From Rufibacter sp. LB8 (lineage in GTDB: Bacteria; Bacteroidota; Bacteroidia; Cytophagales; Hymenobacteraceae), in the NCBI RefSeq assembly GCF_014876185.1, contig NZ_JADALJ010000001.1, positions 682,001 to 746,000 of the forward strand: DNA of 64,000 nt, written 5' to 3'. Below the pieces are notes generated by a model. That model did not search any database. It worked only from the letters and a program-made list of their open reading frames with translations, and was not told where the DNA came from. Below are positions 1 to 9,133 of the stretch, one piece after another. Numbering within the stretch: position 1 is the first letter of the stretch; every line of letters starts with the position of its first letter. Made by a program: the position numbers and the translations under genes.

Positions 1-734
1 GTTCTGCTCAGACGGGCGGGAATAACCCAGTAGGTGATGGCGATCCAAAAGGCCAAATTTTCCAATGAAGGCTCTGTGAATGCTGAGAGTAACAACAAAA
101 GCAACAGCTTGGGAAGTGTGGACCATATTTCCACCAGGCTTTTGAAAATGCTGTCTAGTGGGACCGTCACTTTTCTTTTAAAGAAAGAAACCGGTTTAAA
201 GAGAAATGACAGTACTGCCCACTCCAATACCAGTAACCCACCGGCAAGCATCCAGGAAAATGTATGCTTAAAGCCAATAGAGGAAAATAAAGGAAACACG
301 CGCCAAAGGTAAAACTCTTTCAAAAAAAACCAGGTGAGCAGCGGTAAGGCCATGGCAATAATGGTCTTTAAGGAAATGGTGAGTTTATAATTGCCAAACC
401 AACCTGCCATACACCCAAGGGTCACGCCCAACAATGTAGAAACTAACAACGGCGGGAATGCCAGAAGCCAGGCGGTTTGGGTGGCATGCATGGAGTAATA
501 CCACACATCTCGGCCCAGATGGTCTGTGCCCAACAGGTGCGCAGATTGGAATGGAGCTACATACGCAGAAGCAGGTTGAAGGTCAGTGCTTTTAAATGCT
601 AAGGGCCACCAATGATAGGTAAGTGCCACTACGGTTATAGCCAATAGCCACGCCAGGGCCAGGGCCAGCGTCAGGTTCCAATTCCTGGCAATGGGAAGTC
701 CTTTCCAAGATAGGCGCATGGATCTACTGCTCAT
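1..734 (-). CDS. Peptide-type ABC transporter permease, OppC/DppC-like (3' end off window)
   Basis: This is the amino-terminal part of an inner-membrane permease of the dipeptide/oligopeptide/nickel ABC importer family; the gene continues past base 1. The visible protein starts MSSRSMRLSW, has an early membrane segment and then HLLGTDHLGRDVWYYSMHAT, the GTDxxGRD signature of OppC/DppC proteins. Its ATG overlaps the TGA of the upstream permease (ATGA at 731-734), which fixes the start and shows translational coupling. The periplasmic and hydrophobic stretches after the signature are longer and less conserved than in E. coli DppC. Substrate cannot be read from sequence; peptides are the usual cargo. 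Confidence 0.85.
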   Translation of the reverse strand, partial: MSSRSMRLSWKGLPIARNWNLTLALALAWLLAITVVALTYHWWPLAFKSTDLQPASAYVAPFQSAHLLGTDHLGRDVWYYSMHATQTAWLLAFPPLLVSTLLGVTLGCMAGWFGNYKLTISLKTIIAMALPLLTWFFLKEFYLWRVFPLFSSIGFKHTFSWMLAGGLLVLEWAVLSFLFKPVSFFKRKVTVPLDSIFKSLVEIWSTLPKLLLLLLLSAFTEPSLENLAFWIAITYWVIPARLSR

Positions 735-2098
735 ATCTGCCTGGCTCTGGGGTCCAGAAATATTATACAAGCCTCTGCCAACCAAACCACCACCATCCGG
801 ATAACCAGCAAAAGCAAAATGAGGCCAATGACCACAGGGTAATCTGCCGTGAGTATAGATTGGGTAAGCAGGTTACCCAAGCCAGGCAACGAAAAAGTAA
901 TCTCCACCACAAGAATTCCGGCTATGAGGGCTAAGAATACTTCGCTCATCAAGGTGAGCATGGGTGGGAATGCGTTTGGTAAAAGATGCCTGACCAGTGA
1001 TTGCCTGGCAGAAAGTCCCTTGGCTAAGGCGGTCCTGAAGTACAGTTTGTTTTTCTCTTCTTCCAGGCTCTGGTGAAACTGCAACGTGAGGTACGGAACC
1101 AATAATAACAGCGTACAGACCAAGGCTGCCCCCAGTGCACTGGAAAATAGGTTTTCCATGAAGGAAATTATGGTTGGAGTTTGGCCCGCGGAAATAGGAT
1201 CCCAGTTTCCGCCCCATTTGAGAAATAGAGCCAATAAACCCAAAGCCAATAAGAAAGCTGGAAAGCTGTCTAGCAGATACAGGAATTTTCTAAGGCTTGC
1301 CTTCAACATGGCCTTAGCAGAGAGGGAGAGTACTGTTGCCAGCAAAAAGGACAAGGCTGTAGCCAAGACAAAGCCACCAACCCCAATGAAAAGTGTAACG
1401 GGAAGCGCCATGGCGATTTTCTGTCCCACGGGTTGGTAATCTCTGGTAGAAAACCCCAAGTCTCCCCGCAAAACTTGAGAGGCCCACAAATGATATTGGT
1501 TTGACGTGCCATGCCAACGGAAGGCCGGTAAAAAGTTTCCCAAAGGACCTTGCTGCTGGATTAAAATTGCCCAGGCAGATTGCAAAGAAGACTTATTCAA
1601 GGTTGAACCTGAGTTTGTAATTGCATGATTCACCTCTTGTAATGCTTTGGTTCGTTGTTCCTGGTTGGGGCTTTTCGCCCAATAAGAAAGGGTGGTGAGA
1701 AGTTTTTGTTTTTCTTTTAAAGGCATTGTCCGCACGTGGCTTTCCCATTGCCTATAAAACGTGAAGGCATTAGATGTCCCGTGCCAATAGGCCGCCTTTT
1801 TCAGCCAGTACCGGTCTGGTTCCGGCACCGACTGTAGCAAGTCATCTTCTAATGATTGATGAGTTAGGCTGACATAAAAAAGCGGAAGGTGTAGTCCCTG
1901 TTTCCGGATAAAAGACTGCTTTGCATCCTCTACAGCCTCTGCCCGGGCACCGCCGAAGGTGTTGGTGTCAACTTCTTCCATGCCTTTGGGTGCGAACGTG
2001 GCAGGCAGAAGTCGGCTTAAGAAAAAAATGAGTGAGGCGGCCACCCAAAGGGTCAAGGGAGCTTTTAGGAATATACCCCAGGCATTGTTTGGTTTCAT
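731..2098 (-). CDS. Peptide-type ABC transporter permease, OppB/DppB-like, with a large periplasmic insertion
   Basis: Inner-membrane permease that would pair with the downstream OppC-like protein. The ATG at 2098 (MKPNNAW) is preferred; a GTG at 2107 overlapping the upstream stop is the alternative. About 455 aa compared with roughly 310-340 aa for DppB. The normal motifs are split: the early GLHLPLFYVSL piece (about residue 70) and the QVLRGDLGFS piece (about residue 210) are separated by about 120 extra residues predicted to lie in the periplasm. The C-terminal half has the usual membrane segments and the EAA-type loop around AKGLSARQSLVRHLLPNA. The insertion is odd but the reading frame is intact. 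Confidence 0.88.
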   Translation of the reverse strand: MKPNNAWGIFLKAPLTLWVAASLIFFLSRLLPATFAPKGMEEVDTNTFGGARAEAVEDAKQSFIRKQGLHLPLFYVSLTHQSLEDDLLQSVPEPDRYWLKKAAYWHGTSNAFTFYRQWESHVRTMPLKEKQKLLTTLSYWAKSPNQEQRTKALQEVNHAITNSGSTLNKSSLQSAWAILIQQQGPLGNFLPAFRWHGTSNQYHLWASQVLRGDLGFSTRDYQPVGQKIAMALPVTLFIGVGGFVLATALSFLLATVLSLSAKAMLKASLRKFLYLLDSFPAFLLALGLLALFLKWGGNWDPISAGQTPTIISFMENLFSSALGAALVCTLLLLVPYLTLQFHQSLEEEKNKLYFRTALAKGLSARQSLVRHLLPNAFPPMLTLMSEVFLALIAGILVVEITFSLPGLGNLLTQSILTADYPVVIGLILLLLVIRMVVVWLAEACIIFLDPRARQI

Positions 2099-2103
2099 GC
2101 CGG

Positions 2104-3825
2104 TCACTTTTTCAAGACCAGCCGAGTTACATCATACCCAGGTTCCAGGCTGGAAACTACTACAGAGTCTATCCGTTTAGAGACGGCTAGTTTGTTTTTG
2201 GGGAAATACAAGAACATGAGGTTGGCTTCTTCCCGCATGATTTTTTGAAGCGCTTTGAGCAAAATGGCTTTGGTGTTCAGGTTTTCCTCTCTGGCTATCT
2301 GCTCTAGAAGTTGGTCACTTTCACTTGTTCCAAAATGGGTCACGTTGGCACCTTCGTTGGCGGCACTTTGGGAATGCAACAAAGAAAGTAGGTTATAAGA
2401 AAACGGGTTGCCGGTGAGTGTCCTGAAATAAAGATCATAGTCACGGGTACGCAAGCGCTCTGAGATTTGGCTTCCTTCCATAGGTTTGAGAATGATGGGA
2501 ATGCCTACGCGCTTCGCATTTTGCTGGAACATCAAGGCCATGTTCTCAAAGTCTGAATTGCCCGCCCGGTGCAGCAGTTCCAATTGCAGAAAAGCCTGTT
2601 GGCCATTTATTTTTTTGCGCCACCCTTGCGGGCTTTTAAACCAGCCGGCACTTTGTAGCAGCTGTTTTACCGCTATGATGTCATAGGCAAGCGGCTTCAA
2701 GTTGGAATTATAGAATAGCGAATCCTGAGGAGGAATAAACCCTGCGGTTGGGGAGGCGTACCCGCCATGCAAAGTGTTAATGATTTGTGCCACAGGTAAT
2801 AGGTGCCCCAACGCCTGTCTGGTTCTCTTGTCTTGTAAAATAGGTTTGCTGCCATTCACCCCCATAAAGACGGCGTCATAGGTAGGGGTGGTAAAAAAGG
2901 CAAAGTTCTCTTTGTAATCTGTTCCCTTGCGCATTTCAAGAAACGGCACCAACGGAATATTGTCCATTACATCTATTTGGTTGGCCTTAAGGGCCAGAAG
3001 GGCTGCCGCATTGTCTGTGATAATTTGGTAAACCAGTTTTTGGGGTTTGCTGATAAGTGCCGATGATGGGTTATTTGCCTTGTCGCCCCACCAGTTGCTT
3101 TTTTTCTCCAGGCGTAACTGCTGCCCTGTGTTCCAGGCCATAAGTCTATAGGGGCCGCTTCCTTTAACCCAGGCGGTGTCTCTTGCCAACATTTGGGTGT
3201 TAATCTGGCCGGCTAGTTTTTTGATAGCGGGAGTGTTGGAAAGAGAATCTTGTTCCGCCTTCAACAAACGCAGGGAATGACCTTTCAAGATATTGTCTGG
3301 GTCTAGTTTGTGGGCAGGTAAAATAAAGAAATCACCGGTAAGGTGGCGCATTTCCGGGGAATAGCCGGCACAAGCCAAGGTGAACTCCCGGGGATTGTCT
3401 TTTGAAAATCTGATGTCTTCTATAAAAGCATACTGTACGCGCCAGCGCTCATTCTCCACCATAGGGCTGTGCATGACCTTTATGGAAAAAGAAACATCTT
3501 GCGCCGTCACCGGTTGGCCATCGTCCCAACGGGCTTCCGGCCTTAGTGTATAAGTAAAGTAGGAAGAATCTCCCTGTATGGTCACTGTTGGGAGGGAAAC
3601 TGCCAACGCCGGTTGAATAGACCGGTCTTTCAGGTCCACCGACAATAGGCTTTGGTACATAAGGTTGAGCACCTGCAGGGCGTAAGGATTTCCGTAGCTT
3701 AGGGGGTGCAGTGATTCAGGGTCTTGAGCCAGCCGTATTCTAATGCTATCATCAGCTTTCTTTGGAGAGCAGGAAATGGCCCATAAGAGCAGGGAGAATA
3801 AAGCCAGAAAGGGAATTCGGTTCAT
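2104..3825 (-). CDS. ABC transporter substrate-binding lipoprotein, family 5 (peptide type)
   Basis: Solute-binding protein of SBP family 5, about 573 aa. The start at 3825 (MNRIPFLAL) gives a lipoprotein signal peptide ending LWAISC; an in-frame TTG at 3834 is less likely. The N-terminus after the Cys has the family pattern (SLHPLSYGNPYALQVLNLMY; later RPEARWDDGQPVTAQDV). Membrane anchoring by lipidation fits a Bacteroidota binding protein. It is first in a minus-strand operon with the two permeases, with stop and start codons touching. No ATPase gene is visible; it may lie beyond base 1. Confidence 0.9.
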   Translation of the reverse strand: MNRIPFLALFSLLLWAISCSPKKADDSIRIRLAQDPESLHPLSYGNPYALQVLNLMYQSLLSVDLKDRSIQPALAVSLPTVTIQGDSSYFTYTLRPEARWDDGQPVTAQDVSFSIKVMHSPMVENERWRVQYAFIEDIRFSKDNPREFTLACAGYSPEMRHLTGDFFILPAHKLDPDNILKGHSLRLLKAEQDSLSNTPAIKKLAGQINTQMLARDTAWVKGSGPYRLMAWNTGQQLRLEKKSNWWGDKANNPSSALISKPQKLVYQIITDNAAALLALKANQIDVMDNIPLVPFLEMRKGTDYKENFAFFTTPTYDAVFMGVNGSKPILQDKRTRQALGHLLPVAQIINTLHGGYASPTAGFIPPQDSLFYNSNLKPLAYDIIAVKQLLQSAGWFKSPQGWRKKINGQQAFLQLELLHRAGNSDFENMALMFQQNAKRVGIPIILKPMEGSQISERLRTRDYDLYFRTLTGNPFSYNLLSLLHSQSAANEGANVTHFGTSESDQLLEQIAREENLNTKAILLKALQKIMREEANLMFLYFPKNKLAVSKRIDSVVVSSLEPGYDVTRLVLKK

Positions 3826-3896
3826 GTTGAGCAAATCAGGCGGGCGCTTCGCTCAATATTACAAAACTTGAGTGAAATGGCGTTGGTTTCCCAGAC

Positions 3897-3945
3897 AAAA
3901 AAGAGACAGGGCCAGCTAACACATAGTTAACTGGCCCTGTCTCTA
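3897..3945 (-). terminator. Intrinsic terminator
   Basis: Inverted repeat AGAGACAGGGCCAGC.../...CTGGCCCTGTCTCT with one mismatch and a short loop, followed on the minus strand by a run of seven T. It lies just after the small minus-strand ORF at 4004-4246. Confidence 0.85.
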
Positions 3946-4003
3946 CAATCAAAAAATTAAGAAGCAGTCAATGGGGGAGTCTCCCGCTACTCAATTGATT
4001 TTG

Positions 4004-4246
4004 TTAGTCTTTGGTGTCCCAGTTGCCTGAGCCACCGTAACCTGTTTCACCACTACCAGAGCCGGTACCTGTACCATCATCAGTAGATGTACCATCACCA
4101 ACGGTTTCACCTGTACCAGTAGTGGTAGAAGTTGTGTTTGTGGTTTGCATGCTGCTATTAGAAGCTGCACCTGAATTTTTCTGAGCATTAGTGCCACCGT
4201 TAAGAGTGGCCAGTTGCAAAAGGAGAGCGAGGATTAATTCTACCAT
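4004..4246 (-). CDS. Small Ser/Thr/Gly-rich hypothetical protein
   Basis: An 80-residue ORF with a short hydrophobic start (MVELILALLLQLATLN) followed by low-complexity sequence rich in Gly, Ser, Thr and Asn and ending GGSGNWDTKD. I do not recognise a family. Support for it being real is the strong minus-strand terminator directly after it and a purine-rich stretch before the ATG. The hydrophobic segment is short for a classical signal peptide. An overlapping frame (3991-4197) is judged spurious. Confidence 0.5.
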   Translation of the reverse strand: MVELILALLLQLATLNGGTNAQKNSGAASNSSMQTTNTTSTTTGTGETVGDGTSTDDGTGTGSGSGETGYGGSGNWDTKD

Positions 4247-4547
4247 GGCTTTAATTTCTTTATTGTTTATACAAAGATGCCTACCCGTAAGTTCATGCCA
4301 AAGGAAATGTAATAGGAAAAATTAACTATGGTTTATTTAAGTGAAAATATGAAAATATATATGATACTGAACTTGGATTGAATGTATGCAGGAAATTTTT
4401 GATAAAAAAAATCACAAAAATGAAAAATTGTAACCAGATAGTTCTTAATAAATGAATTACTTTGCTTTCAGGTTTGCGATAAAAGGAAAGACTTGTTGAA
4501 AAGAGCTTTATAATAATAAACAATAGTAGCGAAAGGTAGCCTAGTTT
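4247..4547. other. AT-rich divergent intergenic region
   Basis: About 300 AT-rich bases between the minus-strand small ORF and the plus-strand gene at 4548. It probably holds the promoters of both. I see no exact TAnnTTTG box and no stable hairpin. A 65-codon minus ORF (4326-4523) is rich in Phe/Ile/Tyr codons and is judged a by-product of AT richness. Confidence 0.4.
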
Positions 4548-6026
4548 ATGGAAGAGTTAATAAAGTTAATCCAAATTATTCAGAGGGGAGGAGTGGCAGA
4601 TGCCTCCTTGCTGGATTTCAAAACCAAAAAGGAAAACAAAGAATGGCTTCTCTTCCAAGGAATTAGCAAAGGCGAAGTAACCTCAGAAGCGGAAGCTTTG
4701 GCGCTACTTTATGAGAAAGATGCCGCAAAGTCTGGTTTTAAAATGCTGAAAAGCCGACTACGGAAGCGGCTCATGAACCAACTGTTCTTCCTGGAGAACC
4801 ATGACACCCGGCAGAATGTGGCCCAGTTGGCTGAAAATGACTGCTTCGCGAAACTGTACCAATCACGGGTGCTGGTGAATGCCGGCGCCTATGACCTGGC
4901 TGCGCCCCTGTTGCGCGAAGTTATTTCCACAGGACAGAAATACAGCTTTTATGATGTCATCTCGCTTGCGCAGCGCTCATTGCTGTATGTCTATTCCCAT
5001 TTGGGAGAGAGGGCGCTTTTTTTCAAGCTTCTCCAGCAGAGCAGAGATTTTGGTTCAGCCTTCTCAGCTGACCAGCTGGTGGAGCAGTTGTTTCTGGAGT
5101 CTAAGGTGGAGTTAAACCATACCATCACCGCCAGAAAAGCCTACCTGGACAAAGTGGATTCTATCTTAGAGGAAATGGGCCAGCTATGGCGCGAGGCTAA
5201 ATCCTTCAGTGCCTTCAATTACTTTTACATTCTGTCTAACTGGGCGCAGGAGCTAAAGGGTAATTTCGACCAGATTGTGGAACTGACTTCCAATTCTGAA
5301 CGGCTCATGGCGGAGTATCAGATCAACACGGAGCAGTTTGACCAACGATACAACAAATACATACAGATTTACGCGCATCTTCGGGCTAAAAACCTGGACC
5401 AGGGCCTGGCGTTGGCCAGTGCTAATGAAGGTGCCTTCAACCCTAAAGGCAAAAACTGGTTTGCGTACATGGAAAACTACTTCCTGTTAGCCATGCATGC
5501 CCGCAAGTATGAAGTGGCGCACTCAGTGCTGCACAAAGTGCTGGTAAACCCGTTTTTAACGAAGATCAATAAAATGGGCCAGGAACGGTGGGTGTTGTAT
5601 GAGGCGTACCTGCATTTTGTGTCGCCGGTGACAGGGCAGCCGTTCAAGTGGCAGGCTCTGGTGCAGAACTTGCCTAGCTACAGCCGTGACAAAGAAGGTT
5701 TCAACGTGGCCATCCTTATTCTGCAGGTGATGTATTATTTAGAGGCGGAGGATTTAGAGGCCCTGGAATACCGGATTGAGGCGCTCAAAAAATACGCGCA
5801 CAAGCACTTCAAAGATAGTTTCAGTGAGCGCAGCCGGGCTTTCTTCAAGTTGCTCACCATTATGGTGAGTTCAGGGTTTGACCCGGGCGCCACCCAGAAA
5901 AAAGGAAATTATCTGTACCAGAAACTGCAACGCATTAACCCACCTGGTGATGCTTATGCAGAAATTGAGATCATTCCGTATGAACACCTCTGGGAATACA
6001 TGCTCAAACACCTGCAGAAATTGTAA
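4548..6026 (+). CDS. Hypothetical helical (TPR-like) cytoplasmic protein
   Basis: A 492-residue protein without signal peptide or membrane segments. It is rich in Leu, Ala, Glu and Lys, and its pattern of paired helices (for example LYQSRVLVNAGAYDLAAPLL and the 200-330 region) looks like tetratricopeptide-type solenoid folding, although no clean TPR consensus is seen. I do not recognise a named family. It is transcribed alone, convergent to the TonB receptor gene. A scaffold or regulatory role would be a guess. Confidence 0.75.
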   Translation: MEELIKLIQIIQRGGVADASLLDFKTKKENKEWLLFQGISKGEVTSEAEALALLYEKDAAKSGFKMLKSRLRKRLMNQLFFLENHDTRQNVAQLAENDCFAKLYQSRVLVNAGAYDLAAPLLREVISTGQKYSFYDVISLAQRSLLYVYSHLGERALFFKLLQQSRDFGSAFSADQLVEQLFLESKVELNHTITARKAYLDKVDSILEEMGQLWREAKSFSAFNYFYILSNWAQELKGNFDQIVELTSNSERLMAEYQINTEQFDQRYNKYIQIYAHLRAKNLDQGLALASANEGAFNPKGKNWFAYMENYFLLAMHARKYEVAHSVLHKVLVNPFLTKINKMGQERWVLYEAYLHFVSPVTGQPFKWQALVQNLPSYSRDKEGFNVAILILQVMYYLEAEDLEALEYRIEALKKYAHKHFKDSFSERSRAFFKLLTIMVSSGFDPGATQKKGNYLYQKLQRINPPGDAYAEIEIIPYEHLWEYMLKHLQKL

Positions 6027-6112
6027 GCATCAGACAGTTCTGTAAGCTGATTTTTCCGTTTTTAGGCTCTGTTTTGGAAATGGAGGCAAAACCAGACCGA
6101 AGCTAAAAAAGC

Positions 6113-6162
6113 AAATCCTGTTTTCGGGCTCATTTTCAGAAATGAGCCCAAAAACAGGATTT
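6113..6162. repeat. Intergenic palindrome, copy 1 (outer arms changed in step)
   Basis: 50 bp palindrome between convergent genes: AAATCCTGTTTTCGGGCTC... and its mirror. The outer arm reads CCTG/CAGG instead of the usual CCG/CGG, changed on both sides. A weaker, decayed copy lies at about 6050-6095 (TTTTTCCGTTTTTAGGCTC). Confidence 0.9.
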
Positions 6163-6195
6163 GTGTTTATGTGATGATTTAGAAAGGAGAATAGT

Positions 6196-8865
6196 TTAAA
6201 ACTGAATCCGGTAGCCCAGATACGGGTAAATGCCCAATTGGTAATACTTTTTGGCTCGGTTCTCATCTGGGTCCCAACCGTAGTAAAGCTCATTTCGCGT
6301 GTTCAGGAAATTGTCTGCCGCGGCGTAAATCCAGTGCGTGGTCTTGCGGGTGTTCAACTGGTAAGAAAACCTGATGTCTGTCCTGAAATAGTTTTTGAGC
6401 TGTGACTGGTAGGCGTTCTGGTTGTCATAGTACACCTTGCCCGTTACATCTGCCCGCGTCCGGACTTCGTCAATAGGGATGATGCGCCTGCCGCCGGAGT
6501 AATTCAACCGCAGGTCCAGGGAAATTAAATGCCGTTGTTCCTCGTCCAACTCAATTTCTTTCCCCAGCAACAAGTTGGAGATAAACCCCACACTAAAGGT
6601 GGTAGGCCTGGTTTTACCATCTGCGCCGGTGTAGGTAGATTTCAGCAAAGACAAGTTGGTCAAGGCATAAAAACCGTTTTTCAGAAACCTTTCCGCCGTC
6701 AGTTCAAGCCCATAGTTCTGGCCGGTGCCTTTGTTGACCACGCTGTCCACGGTGACAAAGCTGTAATCTGTGCCCAGGTTGAGCATGGAAAAAGCCTCTT
6801 CGTCATCGTGCTCACTCACGGGTACCTGGTAGTGGTATTGGTAATAGGCCTCGGCTTTCACGCGCCACTGGGCGTTTATGTTGTAGTTGTAACCGGCCAC
6901 CAATTGACGGCTACGGGTGAAATCAAGTTTGTTGTAGGGCTGGTTGTATTCTGGCAGTTGCGTAGAATGGAAGCGGTATTCATAATAAACCAGCGGCTGG
7001 GTCTGGCTGTGCAAGCCCGCCGAAAAGTAAAGCCGTTGCGCATCTGTGAGGTAATAATTCACCGAAACCCTGGGCTCCAGGGCATGCCGCAGACCAATGG
7101 AGAACTGTTGGTAATACAAGCCTCCCTGTATGTCAAGCCGCGGGGTGAGGTAAAACCTTCCCAGTGCAAACCCTTGGAACAAGGCGGCGCTGCCCTGGGC
7201 GTCCAGGTTGGTTTCATAAACGCCTGGCGGGTCCCTGAACATGGTTTCCTGGTTGTTGAAATACATTTTCTGCCAGGTGGCGCCTCCCTTAAATAAAAGT
7301 CGGTTGCTGTATTTGTGTGTGATGTTCCATTTGGTGATCACCTGCTGTTCATAGTTGCGAAGGTAATAATACAGGCGTTTGATTTTGTCGCGGTAGAGGG
7401 CTTCTGTGTTGGCCAGTACCTGGCTGCCCGAGGTGGAGACAATGAGCTCAGAGACCGTCTTAGGCGACACGGTAAACGTATGGGTAAACCCGAAGGCGTA
7501 CATCCGGTTATCTAGCGTAGGCTCCAGTACATACTTGAGGTTGCCCCAGGAAAGAGTGTCTTCGTTTCGTTGGAACAGGGTGATATTGCTGGTGCCGCCA
7601 ATACCCCAGGCAGAGAATTTGCCGGCCTTGGGTGTGGGAAGTTCAATCTTAAAAGCCGCATCCTGGTATTGGGGAATGCCGTCATACCCAATGTCTACCC
7701 CAATTTTCTTGAATGGCTGAAAGGTGAACAAACGCATGCTGCCAATGAAAGAGCCGCCCCATTTCTTCACCAAAGGTCCTTCGGTGACTGCTTCCAAGCC
7801 GTTGAGGCCTAATTGTAGCGTGTTCTCCAGCTTTTTGCTATTGCCTTTCCGGAGTTTTACGTCCATGACGGCACCAATTCGGTTTCCGTACTCCGCGGGG
7901 AAAGCGCCCGTGAGAAAATCTGAATTGCCTAAAAGGTTGTTGTTCAATAGGCTGAAGGCTCCGCCGGTGTTAGGCGCGAAGGTGAAATGGTTGGGGTTGG
8001 GAATTTCCACGCCTTCCAGCCGCCACAAAACCCCCAAAGGCGAATTTCCGCGCACAATCAAGTCATTTCGTTGGTCAGAGGCGCTGGACACCCCGGCATA
8101 ATTGGCGGCCATGCGGCTGGGATCTTGCCTGGAACCGGCAAACCGGTTGATCTCCTCAGTGCGCAAGGTGTGCACGCTGGAGCTAATCAACATGTTCAAG
8201 GGCAACGACTTATCTGGCTCTGACACTACCAACACTTCGTTCTCCTGAATAAAAGTCTGCTCCAAGGTTACCGCCACCACCGCTTCCTTCCCAGAAACCA
8301 CCAGAATGTTGCTCAGTTCCGTGTCTTGGTAGCCCAAATAGGTCACCCGCACGGTATGCCTGCCTATGGCCAAATGTTGGAACATGAAGGAACCGTCTGG
8401 ACCGGTGCTCACTGCCCGCACCGGCTCTTCAGAGAGCAATAGCACGGTGGCACCCACCAAAGGAGTTCTCAAAGACCCATCTACCACCAATCCGCGCATT
8501 GTCTGGGTGTAAGGAATTCTGATAGGCCTGGCTTCAGTGGGAGGCGCGGGTTTCAAGACAATCTGGTCCCCGATTTTCTGGTGGGTAAGGCGGGCACATT
8601 TGCTCAGAACCTCCAAGGCCCTGGAAAGTGGCAAATCCTGTGCTCGGCAAGTGACCAAGGCAGTTAGAGAAAGCTGGCTGTTGCTGTATGAGAAATTAAG
8701 GGAATACCGCTTCTCCAGGTCAAGCAGGATTTTCTGAAGCGGTTGTTGGTGGTAAGTAAAGGAGACCGTTGGTTCTGATGCGTACGCTTGAGAAAAGCCC
8801 CGGACCTGAACAGCCACCAGAAGAAAGGCAACAAGAAATGCTTTTATGAACGGTGGCAAAGCCAT
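6196..8865 (-). CDS. TonB-dependent outer-membrane receptor with STN and carboxypeptidase-like domains
   Basis: Outer-membrane transporter of about 889 aa. The ATG at 8865 gives a signal peptide (MALPPFIKAFLVAFLLVAVQ, cleaved near SQAYA); a TTG upstream is in frame but unlikely. Domains in order: STN/secretin short N-terminal domain (about 35-95), carboxypeptidase regulatory-like beta domain (about 110-205), plug (about 215-340), 22-strand barrel ending LGYRIQF with the terminal Phe of barrel proteins. The STN domain normally signals to a FecR anti-sigma factor, and an ECF sigma factor and FecR lie just upstream on the same strand. Substrate unknown. Confidence 0.92.
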   Translation of the reverse strand: MALPPFIKAFLVAFLLVAVQVRGFSQAYASEPTVSFTYHQQPLQKILLDLEKRYSLNFSYSNSQLSLTALVTCRAQDLPLSRALEVLSKCARLTHQKIGDQIVLKPAPPTEARPIRIPYTQTMRGLVVDGSLRTPLVGATVLLLSEEPVRAVSTGPDGSFMFQHLAIGRHTVRVTYLGYQDTELSNILVVSGKEAVVAVTLEQTFIQENEVLVVSEPDKSLPLNMLISSSVHTLRTEEINRFAGSRQDPSRMAANYAGVSSASDQRNDLIVRGNSPLGVLWRLEGVEIPNPNHFTFAPNTGGAFSLLNNNLLGNSDFLTGAFPAEYGNRIGAVMDVKLRKGNSKKLENTLQLGLNGLEAVTEGPLVKKWGGSFIGSMRLFTFQPFKKIGVDIGYDGIPQYQDAAFKIELPTPKAGKFSAWGIGGTSNITLFQRNEDTLSWGNLKYVLEPTLDNRMYAFGFTHTFTVSPKTVSELIVSTSGSQVLANTEALYRDKIKRLYYYLRNYEQQVITKWNITHKYSNRLLFKGGATWQKMYFNNQETMFRDPPGVYETNLDAQGSAALFQGFALGRFYLTPRLDIQGGLYYQQFSIGLRHALEPRVSVNYYLTDAQRLYFSAGLHSQTQPLVYYEYRFHSTQLPEYNQPYNKLDFTRSRQLVAGYNYNINAQWRVKAEAYYQYHYQVPVSEHDDEEAFSMLNLGTDYSFVTVDSVVNKGTGQNYGLELTAERFLKNGFYALTNLSLLKSTYTGADGKTRPTTFSVGFISNLLLGKEIELDEEQRHLISLDLRLNYSGGRRIIPIDEVRTRADVTGKVYYDNQNAYQSQLKNYFRTDIRFSYQLNTRKTTHWIYAAADNFLNTRNELYYGWDPDENRAKKYYQLGIYPYLGYRIQF

Positions 8866-9010
8866 TTTACTTGAAATTCTGCCTGGAGCCAAGGCTGATT
8901 TATTACGCTAATATCAATATTTAAGGAATAAGAAGGAAATTAAATTCTAAAGGTCTTCTTAAGGTAGGCTACAGCCAAGGTGGCTTAGAGAGACTGTAGC
9001 TGTGCAAGAT

Positions 9011-9057
9011 TTTCCGTTTTTGGCCTCTATTTTCCAAATGAAGCTTAAACCAGATTT
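9011..9057. repeat. Decayed copy of the intergenic palindrome
   Basis: TTTTCCGTTTTTGGCCTC followed by a poorly matching right arm (AAGCTTAAACCAGA). It lies in the 270-base gap between the GIN-domain lipoprotein and receptor genes. Confidence 0.5.
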
Positions 9058-9133
9058 TATAGGGCGAATTTTAAATGTAGTTGGTAGAGTAAAGGATTGA
9101 GTTAGATAATGTATATAGGTAATTGTCAATGCG

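Noticed and set aside
34-312. Plus-strand 92-codon ORF
   Set aside because: Antisense to the OppC-like permease, whose GTDxxGRD signature is clear.
4326-4523. Minus-strand 65-codon Phe/Ile-rich ORF
   Set aside because: Lies in AT-rich promoter DNA with no start context or terminator.
6529-7296. Plus-strand 255-codon ORF
   Set aside because: Antisense to the TonB receptor, no recognisable motif, and the receptor barrel is well supported.
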